A stretch of 64,000 bases of DNA from Fredericiella sp038205395 (GTDB lineage Bacteria; Chloroflexota; Anaerolineae; Caldilineales; Caldilineaceae), in NCBI GenBank assembly GCA_038205395.1, contig JBBRBX010000011.1, positions 1 to 64,000 of the forward strand. Reading direction: 5' to 3'. Below are positions 1-8,254 of the stretch, one piece after another; the stretch's first letter is position 1, and the number at the start of each line of letters is the position of its first letter. Below the pieces are notes generated by a model. The model did no database searches. It was not told where the DNA came from and saw only the letters and a list, made by a program, of their open reading frames with translations. Position numbers and translations under genes: made by a program.

Positions 1-720
1 GAAGCGATGACGGACACCGAAATGATGACCGACACCGGCATGATGACCGACACCGGCATGATGACCGACACCGGCATGATGACCGATACCGGCACGATGA
101 CTGACACCGGCATGATGACTGACACTGGCATGATGACCGACACTGGCATGATGACCGATACCGGCACGATGACCGATACCGGCACGATGACCGATACCGG
201 CATGATGACCGATACCGGCATGATGACCGGCACTGAAGGAATGGCCGGCAGCACAACCGCTTACGCCGACCTGATGAGTGCGGACGGCACATCTGTCGGC
301 ACCGCCTACTTTACGGAAACCGACGCGGGCGTCACGATCCAGGTTGATGTTCAGGGCTTTACGGCTGCAGCCACCGGCGAACATGGCATTCATATCCACA
401 CAGTCGGCGCCTGCACGCCTGATTTCAAGGCAGCCGGCGACCATTTCAATCCCGCAGGCAACCAGCATGGGCTGGACAATCCTGCCGGCCCGCACGCGGG
501 CGATATGCCCAACATGCAGATCGACGACCAGGGCAACGGTACGTTTAACGCCACGACCACGCTGGTCACGCTCGGCTCCGGCGATAGCTCACTGTTTGAC
601 GCCGACGGCAGCGCAATTGTCATCCATGCCGATCCCGACGACCAAATGACCGACCCGTCAGGCAACAGCGGCGACCGCATTGCCTGCGGCGTGATTACAG
701 CCGGCGCACCGGCGCAGTAA
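1..720 (+). CDS. sodC: Cu/Zn superoxide dismutase, 5' end cut by window edge
   Basis: The reading frame is open to position 1, so the true start and any signal peptide lie outside the window. The first part is a run of MTDTGM-like hexapeptides. The C-terminal part, of about 155 residues, is a SodC domain. The copper and zinc ligands are all recognisable: the HIH pair, the His of HFNP, the His of QHG, the His and Asp of PHAGDMPN, and the His of VIHAD. The disulfide pair (Cys of VGAC and of IACGV) and the active-site Arg of GDRIACG are also present. SodC enzymes dismutate superoxide outside the cytoplasm. The Met-rich leader is unusual for the family and could hold copper, which is inference. 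The family call is secure; whether the full protein is exported cannot be seen here. Confidence 0.93.
   Translation, partial: EAMTDTEMMTDTGMMTDTGMMTDTGMMTDTGTMTDTGMMTDTGMMTDTGMMTDTGTMTDTGTMTDTGMMTDTGMMTGTEGMAGSTTAYADLMSADGTSVGTAYFTETDAGVTIQVDVQGFTAAATGEHGIHIHTVGACTPDFKAAGDHFNPAGNQHGLDNPAGPHAGDMPNMQIDDQGNGTFNATTTLVTLGSGDSSLFDADGSAIVIHADPDDQMTDPSGNSGDRIACGVITAGAPAQ
7..240 (+). repeat. 18-bp tandem repeat encoding Met-rich hexapeptides
   Basis: Thirteen 18-bp units follow one another in frame, coding MTDTGM with variants ending in T or E; the last unit is degenerate (MTGTEG). The units differ mainly at silent and Met/Thr positions, as expected of an expanding and slowly diverging coding minisatellite. 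The array may begin before the window. Confidence 0.95.
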
Positions 721-754
721 CAGCGCAACAAATATAAAGGCTATCAGCGTTATA

Positions 755-788
755 CCTGCCCCGCAGACAAGGTTGTCTGCGGGGCAGG
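755..788. terminator. Hairpin between convergent sodC and SDR genes
   Basis: A perfect 16-bp inverted repeat (CCTGCCCCGCAGACAA and its complement) with a 2-nt centre lies in the 88-bp gap between two convergent genes. There is no clear T-run on either side, so it may be a bidirectional terminator or an mRNA 3' stabiliser. Confidence 0.6.
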
Positions 789-808
789 CGCGTTCGAGCA
801 GCAAGCGT

Positions 809-1678
809 CTACTGCGGCATGCACCAGCCGCCGCCTGCATACAGGAGTTGCCCGGTTAGCCAGCGCGCCTGGGCCGAAGCCAGAAAGACAACAACATCCG
901 CTACATCGGCAGGTGCACCCACGCGACGCAAAGGTGTCCCTTTGCTGATCTCCACCTCTGCTTGCGGTGGGATATAGCCGGTCTGGATGGGGCCGGGGGC
1001 CACGACATTCACCGTAACTCCGTAAGGGCCTAATTCCAGCGCGGCTGACCGGCTGTAGGATTCAATGGCATGTTTGCTGGCGGCGTAACTGACGTTGGCT
1101 ACATGAGCGCTTGCAGCGTCCGTGCTGATATTGATGATGCGCCCTGTGCGCGCCTGGCGCTGCCGGTAGCGGGCAAAGTATTCCGCCATCAGCAGGGCAA
1201 AGGCACGGCTGTTAACGGCAAAATGGGCATCAATCTGCGCTGCACTCAGCAGTTGGACACCGCCCCGCTCATCTGTCACCAGCGCGGGATCGAAGGTTTC
1301 AAGTACGCAGTAGGTGTGGTTATTGACAAGCACGTCCACTGGCCCCAACTGCGCTTCGCACCAACCAAACAGGCGAGGGATGTTGGCTGGGTCGCCCAAA
1401 TCCACTTCAAGCGCTGCGGCAGCACCACCTTGTCTGCATATATCGTCCACTGACGGCTGCGCATCTTGCTGCTGGGCTGCTCGATACAGTGCATCGCCGC
1501 CGACCCCCGCTTGCAGAGCCTCCGCCAACTCTGCGGCGCTGTAGCTGCACGGCTCTCGATAATATGTCAGCGCAATACGCGCCCCCTGCGCAGCAAAAGA
1601 GCGGGCGATCGCCGCGCCGATGCCGTGGTTCCCACCAGTAATCAGCACAACTTTGTCTTTTAACTGCGGATCAAGCAT
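809..1678 (-). CDS. SDR family NAD(P)-dependent oxidoreductase
   Basis: This 289-residue protein has the short-chain dehydrogenase layout. The dinucleotide-binding TGGxxGIG motif is at residues 14-21, NNHTY replaces the usual NNAG, and the catalytic Ser, Tyr and Lys are about S185, Y198 and K202 (YAASK). The start at 1678 is chosen because GGAGGAAG lies at the right distance; an upstream in-frame start would bypass this site. Compared with the usual ~250 residues it has an insertion around residues 45-85 after the second beta strand. The FabG-like fold is certain but the substrate is unknown. It runs convergently towards sodC and divergently from the permease gene. Confidence 0.88.
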   Translation of the reverse strand: MLDPQLKDKVVLITGGNHGIGAAIARSFAAQGARIALTYYREPCSYSAAELAEALQAGVGGDALYRAAQQQDAQPSVDDICRQGGAAAALEVDLGDPANIPRLFGWCEAQLGPVDVLVNNHTYCVLETFDPALVTDERGGVQLLSAAQIDAHFAVNSRAFALLMAEYFARYRQRQARTGRIINISTDAASAHVANVSYAASKHAIESYSRSAALELGPYGVTVNVVAPGPIQTGYIPPQAEVEISKGTPLRRVGAPADVADVVVFLASAQARWLTGQLLYAGGGWCMPQ

Positions 1679-1877
1679 GGCAACTTCCTCCATATGCCTC
1701 TGTATAAGGCACACTCTTTCCTAATTTTGCGATTGACGTTTTTATTATAGCAGCAGCAGAAGCTGCTTCTCACCAGGTCGTTCGTGCTACAGATGCAGCC
1801 TCCGCTGCGTCTCGCCCAACTCAGACGAACCGTTGTCAATTTTGCGTCGCCGCTTGTTTGCAGTGAAACTACCCGCC

Positions 1878-4409
1878 ATGACACTCATCCACCCGACATT
1901 CATTCGCCGGCAACTCACGGCCACCCGCAACCAGTCTGCGGTGTTTATCCTCTGCGTGGCCCTGTCAATGGTGACACTGGTGGCGCTGCGCGGTTTTGGC
2001 GACAGCGTCGACCGCGCCTTGACGCGCGATGCTCGCTCACTGATTGCCGGTGATGTGCGCATTGCCTCCGGCTATCCCTTTGCACCCGACTTGGAAGCTG
2101 CAGTGCAGGAGATTGTCCAGTCAGGGCGGGCAGTGGGTGTGCGCAGCTATGAATTTTATTCGGTGGTGCGGCGCAGCGATGAGAATGGCTCGCTGCTCTC
2201 CAATCTCAAGGTGGTGGAGCCGGCCTACCCGCTGTACGGCGCCGTCACCCTCGCCTCCGGCCAGGCGCTGGCCGAGGTGCTGACGCCCGGCAATGCCGTA
2301 GCCGAACAGGCGCTGCTTGACCGTCTTGGCCTGCAGGTAGGGGACCCGCTGCGTGTCGGTGAGACGACGCTGACGATTGCGGACGTAGTGCTGAGCGAAC
2401 CGGACCGCCCGATCAACTTCTTTGCCCTCGGCCCGCGTCTGCTGATCGCCGCGGCTGACCTGGATGCGCTGCAGTTGATCAAGCCCGGCAGCCGCATCTC
2501 ATACAACTGGGGGTTGCGCGCCGCCGACCCCGACGACATTGATGCGCTGGCGACCACCCTGCGCGCCGCCGCCGATCCTGATTTGGTGCGCGTGGAAACA
2601 TTCCGCACCGCCGATACAGGCGTCGAACGCTTTTACCGCAACTTTATCTTCTTTCTTGCCCTAGTCGGCATTTTTACCCTGCTGCTGGCCGGGATCGGCA
2701 TCCAAAGCTCGCTGACGGCCTTCTTGCGCGAACGCTATTCGACGATCGCCATCACCAAAACGGTCGGCGCCACCAGCCGCTTTGTGACGACGAACTTCTA
2801 TCTGGTGGTGTTGCTGCTCGGCGCGATTGGTGCACTGCTAGGCATCACGCTTGGCATTGCCCTGCAGTGGCTGCTGCCCTCGCTGCTGACGGGACTGCTG
2901 CCGCCGGATGTGGAGCTGATTATTTCGCCGCGCGCGGTGTTGGAGAGCCTGCTGCTGGGGCTGGCCGTGGTGCTGGTTTTTACCTTTTTGCCGCTCTTTC
3001 GGCTTGAGGAGCTGCGTCCCGGCTTTATCTTTCGCAAGGAGGAGCCGCCGGTCACACGCTGGGGGCCGTATGTGCTGACGGTGCTCATCATTGTGGCCCT
3101 TTTTACCGGCTTAGTCATCTGGCAGCTTGGACAGGTGCGCACCGGTCTCTACTTCGCCGGCGGCGCCATCGCGCTGCTGCTGGTCGCCGCTGCCCTGGCC
3201 GAAGTCACGCTGCGCCTGCTGCGCCGCCTCCACCTGCACAATCTGGTGCGGCGGCAGGCGCTGCGCGGTCTTTTCCGTCCACGCAACGCCACGCGCGCCA
3301 TTGTGATTACGCTCTCAGCCGCACTGGGCGTGCTGTTCGCAATTTTTTTGATCGAGCAGAACCTGCGCGCCAGCTTTGTGCAATCCTACCCACCCGACGC
3401 GCCCAATGTCTTTTTTCTCGATATTCAGCCCGACCAGCTTGACGCTTTTCGTGCTGCGCTCGGTGTAGACGCAGAGTACGTCCCAATTGTGAGCGCTGCC
3501 CTCGAATCCGTCAACGGCCAGCCGCCCGTCTCCAGCCGCGAGGATGGGTCTGCAGGCGGGCAAAACGAGACCAACGGCGAGAGCCGGCAGCGCTCACCGC
3601 AGTATACGCTCAGCTACCGTGATCGCCTGCAGGCGGGCGAAACCATTCTTGCCGGCCCCAGCCTGTTTGACCCCGCCGATCCCGGCCCCCAAGTGTCGGT
3701 GCTCAAAGAGACGATGGAGGCGCGCCGGCTGCAGTTGGGTGACAGCCTCACGTTCAACGTGCAAGGGCTGCCGGTCAGTGCGACGGTGCGCAGTATACGC
3801 CAGCAGGACAGCGAGTCTGTACAGCCTTTTTTCAGTTTTGTCTTGCAGCCGGCTGTGTTGGCGGATGCGCCGCAAACCCTCTTTACCGGGATCCGCATGC
3901 CGCAGGCGGAAATTCCTGCGCTGCAAAATCGCATGGTGGCGCAGTTCCCCAACGTTAGCGTCATTGACGCAACGGCCACCATTGCCACCTTTGCTGCGGT
4001 GGTGGACCGCATCACACGCGTCGTGCGCTTTTTTGCTCTTTTCAGCATCCTGGCGGGTCTGCTCATTGTCGTCAGTTCGGTCTACGCCACCCGTCTCGCC
4101 CGTGTCCAGGAGGCGGTCTACTATAAAGTCTTGGGCGCCACCAGCCGTTTTGTCCTGCGCGTCTTTGCGATCGAGAACATCCTACTGGGGCTGATCAGCG
4201 GCCTGCTCGCCCTGCTCATGGCGCAAATCGCGGCCTGGCTGATCATGAAGTATCTCTTTGAACTGCGCTACCAGCCGTTCCCGTGGGCCAGCATTTTGCT
4301 TGTGCTTGCCACAGTCATCGCCGTCACAGTCGTGGGTATGGCCGCCTCAGTCGGCATCCTGCGCAGCCGGCCTATTATCTTCTTGCGCCAGCAAGGCGAA
4401 GAGGAATAA
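1878..4409 (+). CDS. FtsX/YbbP-like ABC transporter permease
   Basis: About 843 residues with the duplicated FtsX-type architecture: an N-terminal membrane segment, a large extracytoplasmic domain, three membrane spans (around the TVGATSRFV motif), a further block of spans, a second extracytoplasmic domain and a final three-span FtsX domain carrying the echoing KVLGATSRFV motif. This is the layout of E. coli YbbP. The ATG at 1878 is preferred over the upstream TTG at 1833 and GTG at 1863 because the hydrophobic segment then starts at the usual distance. YbbP works with the ATPase YbbA, but no ATPase gene is adjacent here. The next gene is TesA-like, matching the tesA-ybbA-ybbP neighbourhood of proteobacteria. 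Confidence 0.88.
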   Translation: MTLIHPTFIRRQLTATRNQSAVFILCVALSMVTLVALRGFGDSVDRALTRDARSLIAGDVRIASGYPFAPDLEAAVQEIVQSGRAVGVRSYEFYSVVRRSDENGSLLSNLKVVEPAYPLYGAVTLASGQALAEVLTPGNAVAEQALLDRLGLQVGDPLRVGETTLTIADVVLSEPDRPINFFALGPRLLIAAADLDALQLIKPGSRISYNWGLRAADPDDIDALATTLRAAADPDLVRVETFRTADTGVERFYRNFIFFLALVGIFTLLLAGIGIQSSLTAFLRERYSTIAITKTVGATSRFVTTNFYLVVLLLGAIGALLGITLGIALQWLLPSLLTGLLPPDVELIISPRAVLESLLLGLAVVLVFTFLPLFRLEELRPGFIFRKEEPPVTRWGPYVLTVLIIVALFTGLVIWQLGQVRTGLYFAGGAIALLLVAAALAEVTLRLLRRLHLHNLVRRQALRGLFRPRNATRAIVITLSAALGVLFAIFLIEQNLRASFVQSYPPDAPNVFFLDIQPDQLDAFRAALGVDAEYVPIVSAALESVNGQPPVSSREDGSAGGQNETNGESRQRSPQYTLSYRDRLQAGETILAGPSLFDPADPGPQVSVLKETMEARRLQLGDSLTFNVQGLPVSATVRSIRQQDSESVQPFFSFVLQPAVLADAPQTLFTGIRMPQAEIPALQNRMVAQFPNVSVIDATATIATFAAVVDRITRVVRFFALFSILAGLLIVVSSVYATRLARVQEAVYYKVLGATSRFVLRVFAIENILLGLISGLLALLMAQIAAWLIMKYLFELRYQPFPWASILLVLATVIAVTVVGMAASVGILRSRPIIFLRQQGEEE

Positions 4410-4465
4410 CGCCACCCGTCGCCTGAGCGCTTGGCTGCGCAACCACACGCGCATATCATAACGCT

Positions 4466-5188
4466 ATGAAAACGCAACCTGCCGGCTGGAGACGCCTTGT
4501 AAAGGTGTTTCAGCTAATACCACCGCTGCTGATTCTCCTTTTACTTCTCACCGCCTGTGGTGCAGCGGAACCGACGCCGACGCCGGTTGCGCCGCCCACT
4601 GCTACACCGCTTGTTCAGGAGGGTCTCTTGATTGTTGCGATGGGCGACAGCCTGACGGCGGGGCTGGGGGTGGAGAGCGCAGACGCCTACCCCACCCAGC
4701 TTGAACGCAAACTGCAGGCGGACGGCTATGCGGTCACGGTGGTCAATGCAGGCGTCAGCGGCGAAACCAGCAGCGGGGCGCTGTCACGTGTGGATTGGGT
4801 GCTGCGCCAAGAACCTGACATTGTCATCCTTGCCACAGGCGGCAATGACGGGCTGCGCGGGGTCGAGCCGTCGGTGACGGCAGCCAACATCGACAAGATT
4901 GTGCAGAAGGTGCAAGCTAGCGGCGCCGTGGTTGTGCTGGCGGGGATGGAGATGGTGCAGAACATGGGGGCGCAGTTTACCGGCGACTTCCGCGCCATCT
5001 ATCCGGAGATCGCCCAACGCCGCAGTGTCATTTTGATGCCGTTCTTGTTGGAAGGCGTGGCCGGCGACCCCAAGCTCAATCAGCCTGACTTTATCCATCC
5101 TACTGCCGAAGGCTACACGATTATAGTCGATGCTCTCTATCCCTATGTCGTGCAGGCCATTGAGCAGACCCAAGCAAAGCCTCAATAG
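4466..5188 (+). CDS. tesA: TesA-like GDSL esterase/lysophospholipase, lipoprotein
   Basis: 240 residues. A basic N-terminus and hydrophobic stretch end in a lipobox LTAC (Cys31), followed by a Pro/Thr-rich linker, so the enzyme should be tethered outside the cytoplasmic membrane. All SGNH blocks are visible: GDSL with Ser62, the Gly of NAGVSGE (about 99), GGND (125-128) and the DxxH pair Asp208/His211. TesA-type enzymes hydrolyse acyl thioesters and lysophospholipids. It follows the YbbP-like permease by 56 bp and overlaps neither neighbour; the next gene starts 3 bp after its stop, so the three are probably one transcript. Confidence 0.9.
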   Translation: MKTQPAGWRRLVKVFQLIPPLLILLLLLTACGAAEPTPTPVAPPTATPLVQEGLLIVAMGDSLTAGLGVESADAYPTQLERKLQADGYAVTVVNAGVSGETSSGALSRVDWVLRQEPDIVILATGGNDGLRGVEPSVTAANIDKIVQKVQASGAVVVLAGMEMVQNMGAQFTGDFRAIYPEIAQRRSVILMPFLLEGVAGDPKLNQPDFIHPTAEGYTIIVDALYPYVVQAIEQTQAKPQ

Positions 5189-5191
5189 AAC

Positions 5192-6085
5192 GTGACGACA
5201 ACAACGGTGCAAGCGACAGCCGGCAGCAGGCATGGAGCATGGTTGGTGCTGGCAGCCGGTGTGCTGTGGGGGACAACCGGAACAGCGCAGGCTTTTGCTC
5301 CCAGCGGGGCTACGCCGCTGGGGATTGGCGCTGTGCGGCTGCTGGTAGGGGGGACGGCGCTGCTGCTGCTGGCGCTGCTCCGCCGCCAACTGCGTCCACA
5401 CGGTTGGCCGTGGCTGCCGACAGTGACTGGGATAGCAGGTATTGCGCTGTATCAAATCTGCTTTTTTGCCGCCGTCGCACGGACAGGCGTGGCTGTGGGC
5501 ACTGTGGTTGCGATTGGCAGTGCGCCGATGCTGGCAGGCCTGTTGGGTCTGCTGCTGTTAGGTGAGCGGCCTTCACGGCGCTGGCTATTGGCCACCCTGT
5601 TAGCCGTTGCCGGCTGTATGCTGCTGGCAGGCGGCAGCGGTGACGTGCAAATTGATGGTCTTGGCATTGTTCTGGCGCTCGGCGCCGGCGCGGCCTATGC
5701 CCTCTATACCATTGCCGGTCGAGAGCTGCTGCGCGTGCAGCCGCCGGACGCAGTCACTGCCGTCATCTTTTTTGGTGGGGCGCTGCTGCTGGCTCCCGTG
5801 CTGCCTTTTGTCAACCTTGGCTGGCTGGCGGAACCACGCGGCCTGCTGGTGGCGCTGCAGCTTGGTCTCGTCGCCACGGCCCTGGCCTACGTTCTATACA
5901 TTCGGGCGCTGATAAGCGTGCCGACCGCCACTGCCGTCACCCTGGCGCTAATGGAGCCGCTCACTGCGGCAACGCTGGGTGTGCTGGTGCTGGGCGAACG
6001 ACTGACTGCGGTCGCGCTGGCCGGCATTGCACTGCTGTTGGCGGGTCTGCTTATCTTGACTATACGAAAAAATTACGCCCGATAA
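5192..6085 (+). CDS. EamA/DMT-family transporter
   Basis: 297 residues with ten predicted membrane spans in two repeated EamA halves. The first half opens with an LWGTTGTAQ motif and the second half carries the EP-type loop (LMEPLTAATLG) typical of RhaT/YdcZ-like drug/metabolite exporters. The start is GTG at 5192, three bases after the upstream tesA-like stop, implying translational coupling. Substrate is not predictable. It is followed by the remains of another DMT-superfamily gene. Confidence 0.9.
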   Translation: MTTTTVQATAGSRHGAWLVLAAGVLWGTTGTAQAFAPSGATPLGIGAVRLLVGGTALLLLALLRRQLRPHGWPWLPTVTGIAGIALYQICFFAAVARTGVAVGTVVAIGSAPMLAGLLGLLLLGERPSRRWLLATLLAVAGCMLLAGGSGDVQIDGLGIVLALGAGAAYALYTIAGRELLRVQPPDAVTAVIFFGGALLLAPVLPFVNLGWLAEPRGLLVALQLGLVATALAYVLYIRALISVPTATAVTLALMEPLTAATLGVLVLGERLTAVALAGIALLLAGLLILTIRKNYAR

Positions 6086-6105
6086 CGATAGCGACTACTA
6101 TCTTT

Positions 6106-6443
6106 ATGGCAAAATTGCTGGGCCTCGGCATGCTGGCCGCTCTCTTCTTCAGCAGCACGTTTATCCTGAACCGAGCTATGAGCCTTGCCGGTGGTCACTG
6201 GGTCTGGTCCGCCAGCCTGCGCTATCTATCGCCACCAGCCTTTTTCTAGCCGCCCGTCATCTCGCCGCCGACGCCTATAAATTGGCCGCCGTCGATGCCA
6301 CTCAATCCGCTGAGGTGCTATTTTCCGTCGCCGGCGAAGCGCTCCTGCTCAGCAGCGCACTGCCCCCCTTGATGGGCTGGGCAGGCATTGCGCTTACCGT
6401 CGTGGGGCTGGTGCTGTATCTGCTGGCGCAGCGGGGAAACTAA
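6106..6443 (+). pseudogene. Remnant of a PF13536-type multidrug efflux transporter
   Basis: From ATG 6106 the frame reads an N-terminus typical of the EmrE-like efflux family (FFSSTFILNRAMSLAGG, then WSASLRY) and then stops at TAG 6247-6249. In another frame from about 6270 to TAA 6441-6443 the sequence resumes with the family's C-terminal helices (KLAAVDATQSAEVLFSVAGE and WAGIALTVVGLVLYLLAQ). Roughly 200 internal codons are missing compared with the usual ~310 residues, and the two ends are out of frame. This is a gene destroyed by internal deletion, adjacent to an intact relative. Confidence 0.75.
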
Positions 6444-6493
6444 ACGCCGGCGCATTGGCAAGTGGCTGCTGCACAAGCAGTGCTTTACGCAGG

Positions 6494-8254
6494 CTAATCA
6501 CGGCTCTGGGGACCAGGCCCAGCATAGATGACGGAACGCAGCGGGGGGACGCCGACAGGCGACGGCAAAATTCTCTGCAATGGTTGGTAGGTGGAGGGCG
6601 CAAAATCAACATCGGCCACAACACTCAGATCGCGCACGATTTGCAGCCGGCGTGGCGCGCCGGCGTAGATGACAAAAACAGCTTGATCATAGGGCGTCAC
6701 ATCCTTATGCCACCAATGCATAACACCCGCAGGGGCCAAAACAGGTGCAGTGGAGACATTGACGCCAGGGTACAGCACATCACCCGCCAATTGTTCATCA
6801 CCATAGACCACGCGCAATGCCATACTGGCGTCTAAGCTGTCCAGAATCGGCGTTCTGCTGTAGTTGGTAAATCCAAAACGATCTTCATACCCCGGCATCA
6901 CAAAAAAGACCGAGGAGTTGGGCGCAAGAGCCGGGATCAACTCCACCATCTGCGTCCAGAGATCTTTCTGCTCCACCCACACCGCGGCGTAGGTGGCTTC
7001 CGTCCTCAATTGAGTGAAGGCCGCCAGCAAGATCAGCGGGGCCGAGGCGAAAGCCACAAGGATATCGGCGTTTCGTCCACCGCGTATGACGGAACCAGTG
7101 CCAAGAGCGAGCAAGGCAACAGCCCCAAGTGCCGCCCCCAATGTGGAGAAATAGCTGACGCGGGTAAGTATGCCATCAAGCGTCGGATCCCAATATACAA
7201 TTGTCGGGATCAAGCCTGCAACCAACAGCAGTGGAGCTGCCGCACACAAAACCACGGTAGTCCGATCTGGCGCCATAGGCCATTTGCTCCAGTTAGCGCC
7301 AGGTTGCTGATGCCGATAGAGCCACAACCAACCGGCAACCCAAGCAAGTGCAACAACGGCAAAGATAAGCAGCAGGACAAAGCCATTGGCAAGCCCAGGC
7401 CAAATCAAGCGCACCGGCTCGCTAAAAGCCTAAAGCTGAATCCTTGCGCCCAGCAGCAGCCGCCCGATGATCCTGAGCGGCGAGACGGGTTCAGCCAGCG
7501 AGTATTTCACGGCGCCGTTTGCCACTTGCCCCGCCATATAAGCACGCCAGGCGGCATAGGGCACGCACAGCAGGAGAATCGCACAGAGTGCTGTGAGTCT
7601 ACGTTTCCATGCGATCTGTGGAAAAATCAGCAGCACGATCAGCCCCCAAAGAGCGGCAAGGCCGAGCTGCGCCTCGTACATTAAGAGGGAAATCAGCAAC
7701 AAAAACAGCGCTCCTGCCAATGAGACAAGTGATCCGCGCTTGATGTAGTGCACTACCAAAAGCGCATAGCCAAGTGTAAGACAGACAACGACTGTCTGGT
7801 TCAGAAATGCCAGCCAGGTATGGGTAAGGACGCTGGGATAAAGCAAAAACAACAATGAACAGGCCAGAGCGGACCAACGACGTTCCGGCATAAGCCAGAC
7901 AAACAGCATGTATAAGAGGCAGGCTGACAACCACTGCAGCATGATTAGCGTCAGCCGCCAGGCCAAAGGGTTTATGCCGAAAAAGTTCTTGACGATGCTA
8001 AACGCCAACAATTCCAGCGGGCGCGCAATGTCCGGTCCAGTCAAAACCCAGCCTGGTTCTGCACCCATCCGCCAGATGATATACCAGTCATCAGCGTACA
8101 GCGATGCATCAACAAACAGGCAGTAAGAGATAAAGGCCGCCAGAGCCAGTATTGCAATCGAGAGCCAATGGCGAGACGGCGCCGCTCCCGGTATGAGGCG
8201 CATTACGCCGTGAGAGCGTACAGGAATCTCGAAAATATTGCTTGACGTTTTCAT
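6494..8254 (-). pseudogene. GT-C-like membrane protein interrupted by one amber codon
   Basis: Read from ATG 8254, the frame encodes 274 residues to TAG at 7430-7432 and then continues in the same frame for about 310 more codons to the stop at 6494. Together the two parts match the whole length of the neighbouring protein (8251-10065). Shared features are the first-loop DDW motif (LYADDWYIIWR), the RLLLG segment at the break, and a C-terminal soluble domain with a PGYEDRFGF motif (PGFEDRFAF in the paralogue). The ATG overlaps the upstream stop as ATGA, so it was translationally coupled. A nonsense mutation is the simplest reading; suppression or a sequencing error cannot be excluded. A GTG at 7414 could restart translation, but I see no ribosome binding site. 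Confidence 0.7.

Noticed and set aside
7..240. Regular 18-bp repeats considered as a CRISPR array
   Set aside because: There are no spacers; units are contiguous, in frame and coding.
1744..1749. TATAAT on the minus strand upstream of the SDR as a promoter
   Set aside because: No acceptable -35 element at 16-18 bp; one hexamer alone is not enough.
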